From an uncultured Alcaligenaceae bacterium (GTDB lineage: Bacteria > Pseudomonadota > Gammaproteobacteria > Burkholderiales > Burkholderiaceae_B): DNA of 64,000 bases. This document shows positions 33,130 to 42,408 of this stretch, piece by piece. The stretch covers positions 62,001-126,000 of the forward strand of contig CALKIR010000060.1 in assembly GCA_937995985.1 (NCBI GenBank), read 5' to 3'. Position numbers and translations under genes: made by a program. Below the pieces are notes generated by a model. That model ran no database searches and was not told the origin of the DNA. It worked only from the letters and a program-made list of their open reading frames with translations. Every line of letters starts with the position of its first letter. The first letter of the stretch is position 1.

Positions 33130-33529
33130 CTAGGCGTTGTAGGATAGGGCACTCAGGACGATCATCTCCATGGCATTGCTCGCTGAGAGTTCGAAGCGTA
33201 GTAGCCATTTCAAGGAGGGTATGGGCCCGTTTTTCTAAAGCATGGATGTGCTGCATGGCTAGGGCTTTAACTTCAGCACTGCTTCGTTGTTTGTTAGACC
33301 AGAGCTGCAGCAGCTCCTTTAGTTGTGCAAGTGAAAAGCCTAATTTTCTTGCCTCAGAGATGAAATACAGGGTATGGAGATGCTGCTGAGTGAAAATCCT
33401 GTACCCATTTTCTGAACGCGCCACTGTTTTAAGTAACCCGTAGTGCTCATAGTCTCGAATCATTTTTGGAGTGAGCCCGGTTTTTTGAGCTATTTGACCG
33501 ATGGTATAAGTTTCAGGGTGTTTGTTCAT
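33101..33529 (-). CDS. cueR: Copper-responsive MerR-family regulator CueR
   Basis: A 142-residue MerR-type activator that untwists a 19-bp-spaced promoter when it binds Cu(I). It has an N-terminal winged helix (YTIGQIAQKTGLTPKMIRDYEHYGLL), a dimerisation coiled coil, and the metal loop CHGDDRPEC (Cys119 and Cys127, seven residues between), the CueR spacing. The ATG overlaps the copA stop by four bases, so copA and cueR are translationally coupled, and the matching operator lies before copA. The gene therefore appears to be in its own regulon. Confidence 0.93.
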   Translation of the reverse strand: MNKHPETYTIGQIAQKTGLTPKMIRDYEHYGLLKTVARSENGYRIFTQQHLHTLYFISEARKLGFSLAQLKELLQLWSNKQRSSAEVKALAMQHIHALEKRAHTLLEMATTLRTLSEQCHGDDRPECPILQRLEKKTAASSH

Positions 33530-35796
33530 GATAATGGGGTAGAGCGTAACCGCAATGAATTACCGACTACAAAAACACTAGATAAAGCCATGGCGATGGC
33601 GCTATAAATAGGTGAGAATAAATGACCAGTAAAATAATAGAGTGCGCCAGCAGCCAAAGGAATTAACATTATATTGTATGCAAAGGCCCAGAATAAATTT
33701 TGTTTAATGGTGCGTAGAGTTATCCGTGCAAGTTGTATGGCTGTGGAAATATGGGCTAATTGTTCACCTAACAAAACCACATCTGCTGATTCAATAGCGA
33801 CATCTGTGCCGCTACCGATAGCAATGCCAATATCAGCCTGTGCCAAAGCTGGTGCATCATTAATGCCATCACCCACAAAGGCAGTCAGTCCGCTTTGTTT
33901 TTGAAGTGTACTGATTATTGAGGCTTTTTCATCAGGTTTGGTATGGGCAAATACTGAGTGAATTCCCAATTGATCGGCAACAAATTGGGCGGTAAACGCA
34001 TGGTCTCCCGTAATCATGGTGCTTGTGATCTGATGCTTATTGAGCCATTGAATTAATTCTTTGGCTTCATCTCGAATAGGGTCAGTAATTGTAAAATAGC
34101 CTAAGAGTTGGCCGTCTCGGGCAATATAAACTGGCGTATGGCCGCGTTGAGCCCAATAATTAAAGCGCTCGGTGATGGACTCAGTAGAAATTTGATGGTG
34201 TTGCATCAAATCTGCTGATCCCAAAAGATAATTATGCTCATGGACTCGTGCGGCCACACCTAAGCCAGTAAAAGCGGTAAAGTCTTGCGGCTCAGGCCAA
34301 CTGAGTCCGTGCTTTTTTGCTGCATCTACAATGGCTAATGCAATAGGGTGCTCGGAATGGCTTTGGACTGCAGCCAGATCACTTAGGATGCTTAGTTGGT
34401 CTAAATCATTGAGTAACTCTAGATGAGCGAGTGTAGGGCGTCCTACAGTCAGGGTGCCAGTTTTATCAAAGGCTATATTTTTAACCTTGGCTAATTGTTG
34501 TAAGGCTTGTCCTTGGCGAAATAAGATCCCTGATTTAGCGGCCCGTCCAGTACCCACTAATATAGAGGTTGGCGTTGCCAAGCCCATTGCACAAGGGCAC
34601 GCCACAATAAGCACTGCAACAGCATTCACTAAGGCAATGCTGAAGCTCCCATCTGTTGCTATCATGCTCCAATAAATAAAGCTTAATAAAGCAATAAGCA
34701 GTACTATAGGAACAAACCATAGGGTAATTTTATCCACTAGGGCTTGTACCGGTAATTTATTTTCTTGGGCGTGCTCAACCAGGCGAATAATATTCGCTAG
34801 AACGGAATCTTGGGGTAGGTGAGTGACTTGTATGCGCAGGGAGGTGGCACCATTGAGGGTGCCGCCAATGACTGGGTCGCCCGCTTGTTTAGGCACGGGC
34901 ATCGCTTCACCAGTAATCATCATTTCATTGATATGCCCTGATCCGTCCACAATAATGCCATCTGCCGCAATGGTCTCCCCGGGTTGGACCAGTATTTCGT
35001 CACCTATACGTATCTGATCAATGGGCAGTATATGCCATTGTCCTTGGCGGAACATTCGGGCAGTAGCACTTTGTAAATTGAGTAATTCTTGGATGGCAGC
35101 ACCCGTTTGACCTTTGGCGCGGGCTTCAAAGTATTTACCAAGTAAAATTAAGGTAATGACAACTGCAGCAGCTTCAAAATAAAGATGATCGGCTCCTTGG
35201 GGGACAATCTGTGGGGCAATAGTAACAGCTGTAGAATACAGCCAAGCACTACCTGCACCAATGGCAACCAGTGTATTCATATCCGGAGCACGTTGCATTA
35301 AGGCACGAAAGCCTGAGGCAAAGAAATTCCACCCTGGAAATAAAATCACTAGGGTAGTCAATAAAAATTGAAAATACCCCAATGTGCGCATTGTGATGAA
35401 GGAGTGCAGCCATTCACTGAACCCAGGAATTAAATGTGCCCCCATGTCCGTAATAAAGACGGGCACACTAAGAACTAAAGCAATGAGAAAATTCTTTTTG
35501 GTGCTCTCTGCTTCACTTTGGAGGGCCGTTTGTGTAGCGGCAAATACTTCTTTTTGATTGTCATGAGTAATCTGGGTTGCATGAAAACCTTTTTTTTCAA
35601 TGGCGGCAATCATGTTCTCAACGGGGGTATTTTGGCTGGGCTCAAGCTCGACATAAGCTTTGGCCGTAGCTAAGTTTACAGAAGCGAGAGCCACCCCGGG
35701 GAGTTCATTCAAAGCGCGTTCTACATGGCGCACACAGGCGGCACAGTTCATTCCTTGTACTGAGAGTTGAATGGCTTTAGGAGTATCGGTGTCCAT
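33526..35796 (-). CDS. copA: Cu(I)-exporting P1B-type ATPase CopA
   Basis: A 756-residue inner-membrane pump that expels Cu(I). One N-terminal HMA domain (GMNCAACVRH, Cys18/Cys21) is followed by eight transmembrane helices, the actuator loop (MITGEAMPV), the intramembrane CPC motif in ACPCAMGLATP, the phosphorylated DKTGT, GDGINDAPALAQADIG and the TM7/TM8 copper residues (YN and MALSS). All key residues are present. E. coli CopA has two HMA domains; one is common elsewhere. Followed by cueR in an ATGA overlap and preceded by a CueR-type promoter. Confidence 0.96.
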   Translation of the reverse strand: MDTDTPKAIQLSVQGMNCAACVRHVERALNELPGVALASVNLATAKAYVELEPSQNTPVENMIAAIEKKGFHATQITHDNQKEVFAATQTALQSEAESTKKNFLIALVLSVPVFITDMGAHLIPGFSEWLHSFITMRTLGYFQFLLTTLVILFPGWNFFASGFRALMQRAPDMNTLVAIGAGSAWLYSTAVTIAPQIVPQGADHLYFEAAAVVITLILLGKYFEARAKGQTGAAIQELLNLQSATARMFRQGQWHILPIDQIRIGDEILVQPGETIAADGIIVDGSGHINEMMITGEAMPVPKQAGDPVIGGTLNGATSLRIQVTHLPQDSVLANIIRLVEHAQENKLPVQALVDKITLWFVPIVLLIALLSFIYWSMIATDGSFSIALVNAVAVLIVACPCAMGLATPTSILVGTGRAAKSGILFRQGQALQQLAKVKNIAFDKTGTLTVGRPTLAHLELLNDLDQLSILSDLAAVQSHSEHPIALAIVDAAKKHGLSWPEPQDFTAFTGLGVAARVHEHNYLLGSADLMQHHQISTESITERFNYWAQRGHTPVYIARDGQLLGYFTITDPIRDEAKELIQWLNKHQITSTMITGDHAFTAQFVADQLGIHSVFAHTKPDEKASIISTLQKQSGLTAFVGDGINDAPALAQADIGIAIGSGTDVAIESADVVLLGEQLAHISTAIQLARITLRTIKQNLFWAFAYNIMLIPLAAGALYYFTGHLFSPIYSAIAMALSSVFVVGNSLRLRSTPLS

Positions 35797-35830
35797 GCAT
35801 ACCTCTTATATTAATGGTGGGTCCAAAACT

Positions 35831-35861
35831 ATTATGAACCTTACCCTAGGGTTAAGGTCAA
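35831..35861 (-). promoter_or_regulatory. CueR-type promoter and operator of copA-cueR
   Basis: On the minus strand TTGACC (complement of 35856-35861) and CATAAT (complement of 35831-35836) are spaced 19 bases, the overlong spacer typical of MerR-family promoters. The spacer holds the dyad ACCTTAACCCTAGGGTAAGGT (complement of 35838-35858; cited in two halves ACCTTAACCC and GGGTAAGGT around TA), close to known CueR sites. Confidence 0.9.
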
Positions 35862-36019
35862 CGGAGGGTTGGTAAAAAAGATGCAGTATGTGACTATGCT
35901 AGCAAAGCAGGGAAAATACTTGAGTTTTTAGAAAAGCTATTGGTACTATTTAAGCAGAATGGAGCTGCACTGAGTGGCTCTGAATATGAGTGCTTTTTAG
36001 ATATTAAGGATAAAAAACA

Positions 36020-36220
36020 ATGTCAATTAAGTTTCACATCCCTGATATGACTTGTAGTCATTGTGTGCACGCAATTACGCAGGCCATACAGGATCAGTTT
36101 CAAGGCGCGCAGGTGGAAGCAGATCTGTCTACCCACACTGTGACCGTTACGGGTGTTGGTGAGGCCGCTGCGGTAGAAGCGGTGATTAAACAAGAGGGCT
36201 ATTCACCTGTAGAGGCTTAA
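36020..36220 (+). CDS. copZ: Copper chaperone CopZ (HMA domain)
   Basis: A 66-residue single-domain HMA protein, a cytoplasmic carrier handing Cu(I) to CopA. The metal site is MTCSHC; the rest follows the ferredoxin-like pattern with the late QEGYSPVEA loop. It diverges from copA with 223 bases between them. A separate promoter is likely: TTGAGT (35920-35925) and TACTAT (35944-35949) at 18-base spacing are possible boxes, but I see no CueR dyad on this side, so copper control of copZ is uncertain. Confidence 0.92.
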   Translation: MSIKFHIPDMTCSHCVHAITQAIQDQFQGAQVEADLSTHTVTVTGVGEAAAVEAVIKQEGYSPVEA

Positions 36221-36238
36221 TCGCAGAGCTCAAGCGTA

Positions 36239-36272
36239 AGCGTCTTGTTGCTTTATCAAACAACAAGACGCT
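36239..36272 (+). terminator. Hairpin between copZ and the SCO1 gene
   Basis: A 12-bp stem (AGCGTCTTGTTG 36239-36250 and complement 36261-36272, loop of ten) lies between the convergent 3' ends. No T run follows immediately on either strand, so it is a terminator of uncertain strength. Confidence 0.5.
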
Positions 36273-36276
36273 GTGC

Positions 36277-36927
36277 TTATAAGAGGGTTTTTACAGTATT
36301 GAGCAGGTCTTCCACTGACTCAGAGTCAGAGGCCAAATAGCGGGCTTTACCGCGTTCATCGAAGATATAAATGCCTCGGCTGTGTGCTACCTCGTAGCGA
36401 TTAGGATTATCGGCAGGGGGTTTTTCTATTTGATAAGCTACTCGATACCGTCGAGCAAGATCAGCAATTTGTTTTTCAGTGCCGGTTAAACCAGTTGCAT
36501 ACCGATCATCAAAGGCCTCTACATAGGCTTGTAACATATCGGGATCATCACGATGGGGATCAACGCTGACAAAAAGAATACGTATTTTGCTTGCTTCATC
36601 CCCGAGCTTTTCCATCACTTCGGCTAATTGCGCCATGGTTGTTGGGCAAATATCAGGGCAATTGGCATAGCCAAAAAACATCATAACTATTTTGCCGCGA
36701 AAATCTTCGTGAGTGAATGTCTGATTATTGGCTCCTTGTAAGGAGAAGTTTAAATCAGGCATAAATCCACGTATGCTATGGATTTGGGTATCCTTGGCTT
36801 GTGCAGTAGGAATGAATGCCCCGGATACGCTCAGTGTAATCCCGAGCAATGCGGCCCCGATTGCCCTTTGGCTCAGCTGCCAAAGGGCGGGACGATGTGA
36901 TGAAAGAAAACGGTTAGATTGCATCAT
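36277..36927 (-). CDS. SCO1/SenC/PrrC family copper protein
   Basis: A 216-residue exported, thioredoxin-fold protein that delivers copper to the CuA site of cytochrome c oxidase. A signal sequence or membrane anchor (about 18-44, ending in TAQA) is followed by the redox/copper motif CPDICP and the late His ligand in YEVAHSRGIYIFDE. RFVSVDP-type block appears as LFVSVDPHRDDP. It is 15 bases after prlC on the same strand, so probably the last gene of a run beginning at the sensor kinase; it is also next to copZ/copA. Confidence 0.93.
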   Translation of the reverse strand: MMQSNRFLSSHRPALWQLSQRAIGAALLGITLSVSGAFIPTAQAKDTQIHSIRGFMPDLNFSLQGANNQTFTHEDFRGKIVMMFFGYANCPDICPTTMAQLAEVMEKLGDEASKIRILFVSVDPHRDDPDMLQAYVEAFDDRYATGLTGTEKQIADLARRYRVAYQIEKPPADNPNRYEVAHSRGIYIFDERGKARYLASDSESVEDLLNTVKTLL

Positions 36928-36942
36928 AATCTTTAGATAAAG

Positions 36943-39006
36943 TTATGCAGCGGATTCTTCTATCAGTCCACTGTGGCGTAGTAAGGCATCTGGCGTCGCT
37001 TCTCGCCCGCGGAATGCTTTAAAGGACTCTGCTGAAGGGCGCGTGCCCCCAATAGCTAAGATTTCATCAAGAAAACGCTGACCCACTTCAGGGATCAAGC
37101 TGCTGTTACTGTTTTTTTGCTGGGCGGCCTCTTCAAAGGCTGCAAAAGCATCTGCGGAAAGAACCTCAGCCCATTTGTAGCTATAATAGCCGGCTGCATA
37201 TCCACCAGCAAAAAGATGAGAAAATTGATGCGGGAAACGGTGCCAGCTAGGAGGAATAATCACTGCCACCTCTTGGCGCACCTCGTCTAGTGTTGCCAAG
37301 ACTTCGCTAATCGATAACGCACGATCTGTGCTATGAATGAGGATATCAAACAGAGCAAATTCTATTTGTCGCACCATCTGCATGCCGCTTAAAAAGTTTT
37401 TTGCAGCCAGCATGCGCTCAAACAGTTCCTTGGGTAAAGGCGCTCCTGTATCAACATGGGCAGACATGCGTTGAACTACAGACCAATCCCAGCAAAAGTT
37501 CTCCATAAACTGAGAGGGCAATTCAATTGCGTCCCATTCAACAGCTGAAAATGCTGCGACATCCGGGTGATCGACCTTGGATAATAGGTGGTGTAAGGCA
37601 TGTCCACTCTCATGGAATAAAGTAATCACATCATCATGAGTGAGCAAGGCTGGGCGATCATGTTGAGGTGAGCTAAAGTTGCAGGTCAAATAGGCAATGG
37701 GCAAATGATCGCTCCCTAGCTCATTGCGGCGACGATGGCGCTCGCTGCTTACCCAGGCACCACTTTGTTTACCTTGACGCGCATAGAGATCCATATACAG
37801 ATAACCCACAACTGTGCCGTTTTGAGAAACCTCATAGGCGCGTACATCTTTGTGCCAGGTTGAAAGCTCGATGGGAGTAAACTGAGCCTGAAATAGTGTT
37901 TCTGCAACGTGAAATAATCCCTCTAGCACATGAGGCTCAGTAAAGTATTGTTTAACTTCGTCCTCGGAATAGTCATAGCGTGCTTTTTTCATTTGCTCCG
38001 AAACATAGGCAATATCCCATGGCTCAAGGGTAGACATGCCAAGATTGTTACGAGCAAATTCTGTAAGGCTTTGGAAATCACGCTCAGCGAAAGGCTTGGA
38101 ACGCTCAGCTAAATAACGCAGAAACTCAATAATTTGCTCTGCACTATCCGCCATGCGGGTTTCTAGCTGCAAATGTGCGAAATGCTCGAAATCGAGTAGT
38201 TTGGCTTCTTCGATGCGTAGTTTTAGCAGCTTTTCAATGGCTTGGCTGTTGTCCCATTGTGGTTGTGCACTCTGATCGGAGGCCAAAGTGGAGTAAGCTT
38301 GGTAAAGGGTTTTGCGCAGCTCTTGGTCATGGGCATATTGCATAACAGGCAAGTAGCAGGGCATTTGTAAAGTCAACTTCCAGCCATCTCGCTCATCGCG
38401 CTGGGCAGCCTGTCGCGCAGCATCTTTAACATCAGCAGGGATGCCTGCTAGTTTTGATTCATCAGTAAGATACAAAGCCCAATGATCTGTGCTATCCAAA
38501 ACATTTTCTGCGAATTGCTGTGAGGTAGTAGCTTGTAGCTCTTGGTTTTTTGCAAACAGGCTGCGATCGGCCTCGCTGAGCTCAGCTCCCCCTAAGACAA
38601 ATCCTTGTAGCGCCAGTTCTAAGGCCCGTTTTTGTGCAGCAGTGAGCTGCTGCTCTGAGTGCTGGGATAGGGCTTTGTATTGTGCGTAGAGGGCTTGATG
38701 TTGCCCCATCCAAGTGGAGAACGCGCTGATTTTAGGCAAGCAAGCATTGACTGCCTCACGCAACTCAGGTGTATTGACTACAGCGTTCAGGTGTCTGCTG
38801 ATGGCCCATGCACGCCAAAGCTGTTCTGTGGCATCATGCAAGGCTTCAACCAAGTTATTCCAAGAGGGCTGCTTTTGTTTCACAATGCGCTCAATGTCTT
38901 GGCGAGCCTGAGCCAAATAGGTATCAATGGCTGGTTCTATATGCTCTGGGCGTATTGCTTGATAATCAATGAATTGATCAATAGGGGCTAGCAAAGGATT
39001 AGTCAT
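36943..39006 (-). CDS. prlC: Oligopeptidase A (M3 metallopeptidase)
   Basis: A 687-residue cytoplasmic zinc endopeptidase that degrades signal peptides and short peptides. The zinc motif is HESGH in LFHESGHALHHLLS, with the downstream Glu ligand region in FSAVEWDAIELPSQFMENF. C-terminal GGYAAGYYSYKWAEVLSADAF (landmark, split) is typical of the family. The ATG at 39006 gives MTNPLLAP, the normal N-terminus; a longer frame to 39108 overlaps the end of folD and adds 34 unlikely residues. It lies 31 bases after folD. Confidence 0.95.
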   Translation of the reverse strand: MTNPLLAPIDQFIDYQAIRPEHIEPAIDTYLAQARQDIERIVKQKQPSWNNLVEALHDATEQLWRAWAISRHLNAVVNTPELREAVNACLPKISAFSTWMGQHQALYAQYKALSQHSEQQLTAAQKRALELALQGFVLGGAELSEADRSLFAKNQELQATTSQQFAENVLDSTDHWALYLTDESKLAGIPADVKDAARQAAQRDERDGWKLTLQMPCYLPVMQYAHDQELRKTLYQAYSTLASDQSAQPQWDNSQAIEKLLKLRIEEAKLLDFEHFAHLQLETRMADSAEQIIEFLRYLAERSKPFAERDFQSLTEFARNNLGMSTLEPWDIAYVSEQMKKARYDYSEDEVKQYFTEPHVLEGLFHVAETLFQAQFTPIELSTWHKDVRAYEVSQNGTVVGYLYMDLYARQGKQSGAWVSSERHRRRNELGSDHLPIAYLTCNFSSPQHDRPALLTHDDVITLFHESGHALHHLLSKVDHPDVAAFSAVEWDAIELPSQFMENFCWDWSVVQRMSAHVDTGAPLPKELFERMLAAKNFLSGMQMVRQIEFALFDILIHSTDRALSISEVLATLDEVRQEVAVIIPPSWHRFPHQFSHLFAGGYAAGYYSYKWAEVLSADAFAAFEEAAQQKNSNSSLIPEVGQRFLDEILAIGGTRPSAESFKAFRGREATPDALLRHSGLIEESAA

Positions 39007-39037
39007 ACGGCGAGTCGTTCTCTTAAGTAAAATCTGA

Positions 39038-39916
39038 TTATGAGTGTTGGGAAGCCTGGCGGATTTGATTTTGTGCCGCCTCCAGGGTATTGACCAAAAG
39101 CATGGCAATGGTCATGGGTCCTACCCCTCCAGGCACTGGGGTGAGGGCGCTCGCAACTTGAGCACACTCATCATAATGCACATCTCCTACCAAGCGCCCA
39201 TCGTCTAGGCGATTGATGCCGACATCAATAACAACAGCACCAGGCTTAATCATATCGCCACGGATCATTTCGGGACGACCTACTGCAGCCACAAGAATAT
39301 CAGCACGCCGAGTATGCGCGGCTAAGTCACGGGTTTTAGAGTTACAGATAGTGACTGTGGCTCCGGCTGCCTGTAGGAGTAGGGCAATGGGCTTGCCAAC
39401 AATATTGCTGGCTCCTACGACAACCGCTTCAGCACCCCAAGGGGAGATGCGCTCGCTTTCTAGCATACGCATGATGCCATAGGGCGTGCAGGGTTTAATT
39501 TTTGGGTTGCCGGTCAATAGATGGCCTGCATTAATTACATGAAAGCCATCTACATCTTTGTCTGCGCTGATGGCTGCAATGACGGCATTTTCATCAAGAT
39601 GGTCGGGCAAGGGGAGCTGCACCAAAATGCCATGAATATCCCGATCATTATTTAATTCATGAATTTGATTAAGCAGCTCCTCTTGGCGAATAGTGGCATC
39701 GAGTCGAATGACCCGTGAGTGCATTCCTGCTTTTTCACATGCGATGGCTTTGTTGCGGACATAGACGTGAGAAGCAGGATCGTCGCCGACGATCACAACG
39801 GCCAAACCAGGGGTAATATTTTTTTCTTTGAGCTCTTGAACTTTTTGAGCAACTTCACTGCGGACCTGTTCGGCCAGCGCGCGGCCGTCTATGCGACGGG
39901 CACTGTGTTCATTCAT
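39038..39916 (-). CDS. folD: Methylenetetrahydrofolate dehydrogenase/cyclohydrolase FolD
   Basis: A 292-residue bifunctional enzyme interconverting 5,10-methylene- and 10-formyl-tetrahydrofolate with NADP. The active-site block YVRNKAIACEKAGM has the conserved Tyr and Lys, ILVQLPLPDHL and KDVDGFH follow, VVGASNIVGKPIALLL is the cofactor loop and TPVPGGVGPMTIAML the C-terminal signature. Its ATG overlaps the response regulator stop by four bases, so it is translationally coupled to a two-component system. Confidence 0.97.
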   Translation of the reverse strand: MNEHSARRIDGRALAEQVRSEVAQKVQELKEKNITPGLAVVIVGDDPASHVYVRNKAIACEKAGMHSRVIRLDATIRQEELLNQIHELNNDRDIHGILVQLPLPDHLDENAVIAAISADKDVDGFHVINAGHLLTGNPKIKPCTPYGIMRMLESERISPWGAEAVVVGASNIVGKPIALLLQAAGATVTICNSKTRDLAAHTRRADILVAAVGRPEMIRGDMIKPGAVVIDVGINRLDDGRLVGDVHYDECAQVASALTPVPGGVGPMTIAMLLVNTLEAAQNQIRQASQHS

Positions 39917-40542
39917 AATGATTCCTCTCCAATCGGGGCAAGTGCTATTTTCATTAAATCAGCCACCGTGGTGACCTCTAGTTTTTCCATGATGTTAGCG
40001 CGATGCGCTTCAACAGTTTTGATGCTGATGTCTAAGTCACCAGCAATTTGTTTGTTTAGACGGCCAGCGACAATGCGCTCAAGCACCTGTTGCTCACGTG
40101 CTGTAAGACGCGCAAGAATTTCTTCGTGCTGACGTCGTTCTTGTTCTTTTTTGTGCTGCTCGATAGCAATGTCAATCATCCTGGCCACAATTGTACGCAA
40201 CTCAGCTTCATTAAATGGCTTTTCTAAAAAGTCTATGGCTCCTTTTTTCATGGTACTAACGGCCATTGGGACGTCTCCGTGGCCCGTAATAAATACCATA
40301 GGAATATTGGCATCACGCTCAATAAGTGCCTCTTGGAGCTCTAAACCGCTCATGCCTGGCATACGCACATCAACGATGAGGACACACAGTTGATTCTCGT
40401 CGTAACTGTTTAAAAAAGCCTCGGCTGAGGCATAACATTTAACTTGGTAACCGTTAGCCTCAAGTAACCAGCGCAAAGAGTCACGAACGGCCTCATCATC
40501 GTCAACGATAAAGATGGTGCACTGGTTGTGGTTACTACTCAT
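39913..40542 (-). CDS. FixJ-type LuxR-family response regulator
   Basis: A 209-residue two-domain regulator. The receiver domain (about 8-122) has the acidic pair at 14-15, phospho-acceptor Asp58 in LIVDVRMPGMSG, and Lys in FLEKPFNEAEL. The C-terminal LuxR-type helix-turn-helix (about 140-200) has LTAREQQVLERIVAGRLNKQIA and SIKTVEAHRANIMEKL. FixJ/TtrR-like architecture. Four-base overlaps join it to the kinase upstream and folD downstream. Targets are unknown; the divergent aceE operon, folD, prlC and SCO1 genes are candidates by position. Confidence 0.92.
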   Translation of the reverse strand: MSSNHNQCTIFIVDDDEAVRDSLRWLLEANGYQVKCYASAEAFLNSYDENQLCVLIVDVRMPGMSGLELQEALIERDANIPMVFITGHGDVPMAVSTMKKGAIDFLEKPFNEAELRTIVARMIDIAIEQHKKEQERRQHEEILARLTAREQQVLERIVAGRLNKQIAGDLDISIKTVEAHRANIMEKLEVTTVADLMKIALAPIGEESL

Positions 40543-42323
40543 GCTTGTATCTCCTTGGAAGTTTGCGTAACAACTTGGGCATCGGCCTCATCTTGGAGAT
40601 GAGAGTCTTCGGGCTGCGCTCCGGGCAACGTAAAGCGGAATATAGTGCCTCCTTGCGGATTGGGGGTCGCCCAGAGACGCCCATGATGCGATTCAATTAT
40701 GGTACGACAAATATTTAGCCCCATCCCTAGTCCTTCGGATTTGGTGCTATAGAATGGCTCAAAAAGTCGTTCGGGGTCTTTGAGCCCACAGCCTCTATCA
40801 ATGACCGCAACCTCTATATGCTGATTAAAGCGAGATACCTCTACATGCAAGGTGTGATAATCACTTTTTTCCATTGCCTCAATAGCGTTTTTAAGTAAAT
40901 TTAGCAATACTTGCTCAATGAGTATCGGATCAGCCAGCACATAGGGAGGCTCTTTGGGCAAATGGGTTTGAATGGCCACCTGCCGTTTACGGGCATCGAT
41001 ATCGGCAAATCCTACTGCATTATCTAATATATCTAATAAGCTGACAATTTGCCGCTTTGGTTCGCTACGCTTAACGAATTCACGAATGCGACGAATAATT
41101 TTACCGGCTCGTTCGGCTTGTTGGGCTGTTTTTTCTAACGCTTCTATTAATTGGGCGGGGCTGGCCTGCTCTGAGCGCACCATTGCTACAGCAGCCATAC
41201 AGTAGTTGCTGATTGCCGTTAAAGGTTGATTGAGCTCATGAGCAAGAGAGGAGGCCATTTCCCCCATCGTAGTTAAACGGCTGGTTAATTGTGCTTTTTC
41301 TTGTTGAATGCGCGATTCTTCTTCGTGTTCGCGTCGTTGGGTGATATCGCGAGCAACTTGTAAGCGCACTTTGGTGCCATCTGTCCAAGTTAAGAAGCGG
41401 TGCTGCACTTCAAACCAGCGCTCAGCGGACAGAGAGTAGATTTCTAATGTTTGGTCGGCAAAGCGATTCAAGCGGTTGCCCATTAACTCAGCATGTCCAA
41501 CAGTTTGGGCGCCAAAATAGCGCCTGTAGGTACGGTTCGCAAATAATAGCTCTAACCCACCAGGACTATCTGCAACAACAGAAATGGCATCATCTAAGCC
41601 CTCTAAAACAGTCATAAAGCGCTCATGGGCCGCTGTTAAAGCTTCACGAATGCGTTTGGGCTCGGTGATATCGGTCATCGAGGTCATCCAACCTATTTGT
41701 TTGCCGCTTGGGTCGCGTAGGGGGGAAACATACATTCGCGCAGTAAAGCGTGAGCCATCTCGTCTTTGTGCTTCCACCTCAAGGCCGCTACTGGGGGTGC
41801 GGCCCGAAAGCAAAATATCTAAAGTTTCCTGATGGTGTTCAAAGCGGTTAGGGATCCAATAGGGGAAAGGGGCGGTGCGGCCAATGAGATCCGCTTCATT
41901 CCATCCTATCATGCGACAAAAGGCAGGATTTACGTAGGCAATCCGCCCATCCATATCAAATACACGCATCCCCGTAGACATAGAGTTTTCCATTGCACGC
42001 CTAAAACTGGTTTCAGCAATAAGAGCGGCCTCTGCTCGGGTTCTAAAGCGTGTGTAATTCCATAGTGCTAAAAGGCTTAGCACAATGAGAAAAGATAAAG
42101 CGATAACAACCCAGAAGAGGCGTTGCTGGCGCATTTCTTGGTCGATAGTAATAAACATAACACTATCGCTTTGTAATTGTTGCAGCCAGAAAAAAACCCC
42201 CATTACGCATAAATAGAGAAAGAGCACAATAACTGGCGTTAGCCAATAAAAGCTCCGGCGGCTTTGGCGTGCTTGATCATAAAACGTAGTTGGGATCAGT
42301 GTTTGTTTGGATTGATTGGACAT
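40539..42323 (-). CDS. PAS-domain sensor histidine kinase (FixL/TtrS-like architecture)
   Basis: A 594-residue membrane-bound kinase. Two transmembrane helices (about 29-50 and 70-90) enclose a loop of only about 20 residues, so periplasmic sensing is unlikely. Two PAS domains follow (about 105-222 and 233-330), then HisKA with phospho-acceptor His362 (SSLAHELNQPL) and HATPase_c (N box LLNLLKNAIEA, G boxes VIDRGCGL and GLGMGLNI). The kinase class is the HELNQPL type seen in FixL and DctB. I cannot confirm a heme His, so an oxygen signal is not claimed. Divergent from aceE. Confidence 0.92.
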   Translation of the reverse strand: MSNQSKQTLIPTTFYDQARQSRRSFYWLTPVIVLFLYLCVMGVFFWLQQLQSDSVMFITIDQEMRQQRLFWVVIALSFLIVLSLLALWNYTRFRTRAEAALIAETSFRRAMENSMSTGMRVFDMDGRIAYVNPAFCRMIGWNEADLIGRTAPFPYWIPNRFEHHQETLDILLSGRTPSSGLEVEAQRRDGSRFTARMYVSPLRDPSGKQIGWMTSMTDITEPKRIREALTAAHERFMTVLEGLDDAISVVADSPGGLELLFANRTYRRYFGAQTVGHAELMGNRLNRFADQTLEIYSLSAERWFEVQHRFLTWTDGTKVRLQVARDITQRREHEEESRIQQEKAQLTSRLTTMGEMASSLAHELNQPLTAISNYCMAAVAMVRSEQASPAQLIEALEKTAQQAERAGKIIRRIREFVKRSEPKRQIVSLLDILDNAVGFADIDARKRQVAIQTHLPKEPPYVLADPILIEQVLLNLLKNAIEAMEKSDYHTLHVEVSRFNQHIEVAVIDRGCGLKDPERLFEPFYSTKSEGLGMGLNICRTIIESHHGRLWATPNPQGGTIFRFTLPGAQPEDSHLQDEADAQVVTQTSKEIQA

Positions 42324-42408
42324 ATGCGTTGTCTGTAATACGTTTGCCCATATTGTAAGCGACTATTGTGAAGTTGTAAGTGAGATTATAAAGAGAAATG
42401 GAGGTAAA

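Noticed and set aside
39007..39108. N-terminal extension of oligopeptidase A overlapping folD
   Set aside because: The added residues (many Arg, Trp, Lys) do not resemble the family, and the product from 39006 begins normally.
40539..42323. Naming the sensor kinase FixL, with heme-based oxygen sensing
   Set aside because: Domain layout is similar, but I cannot identify a heme-binding His in either PAS domain from sequence alone.
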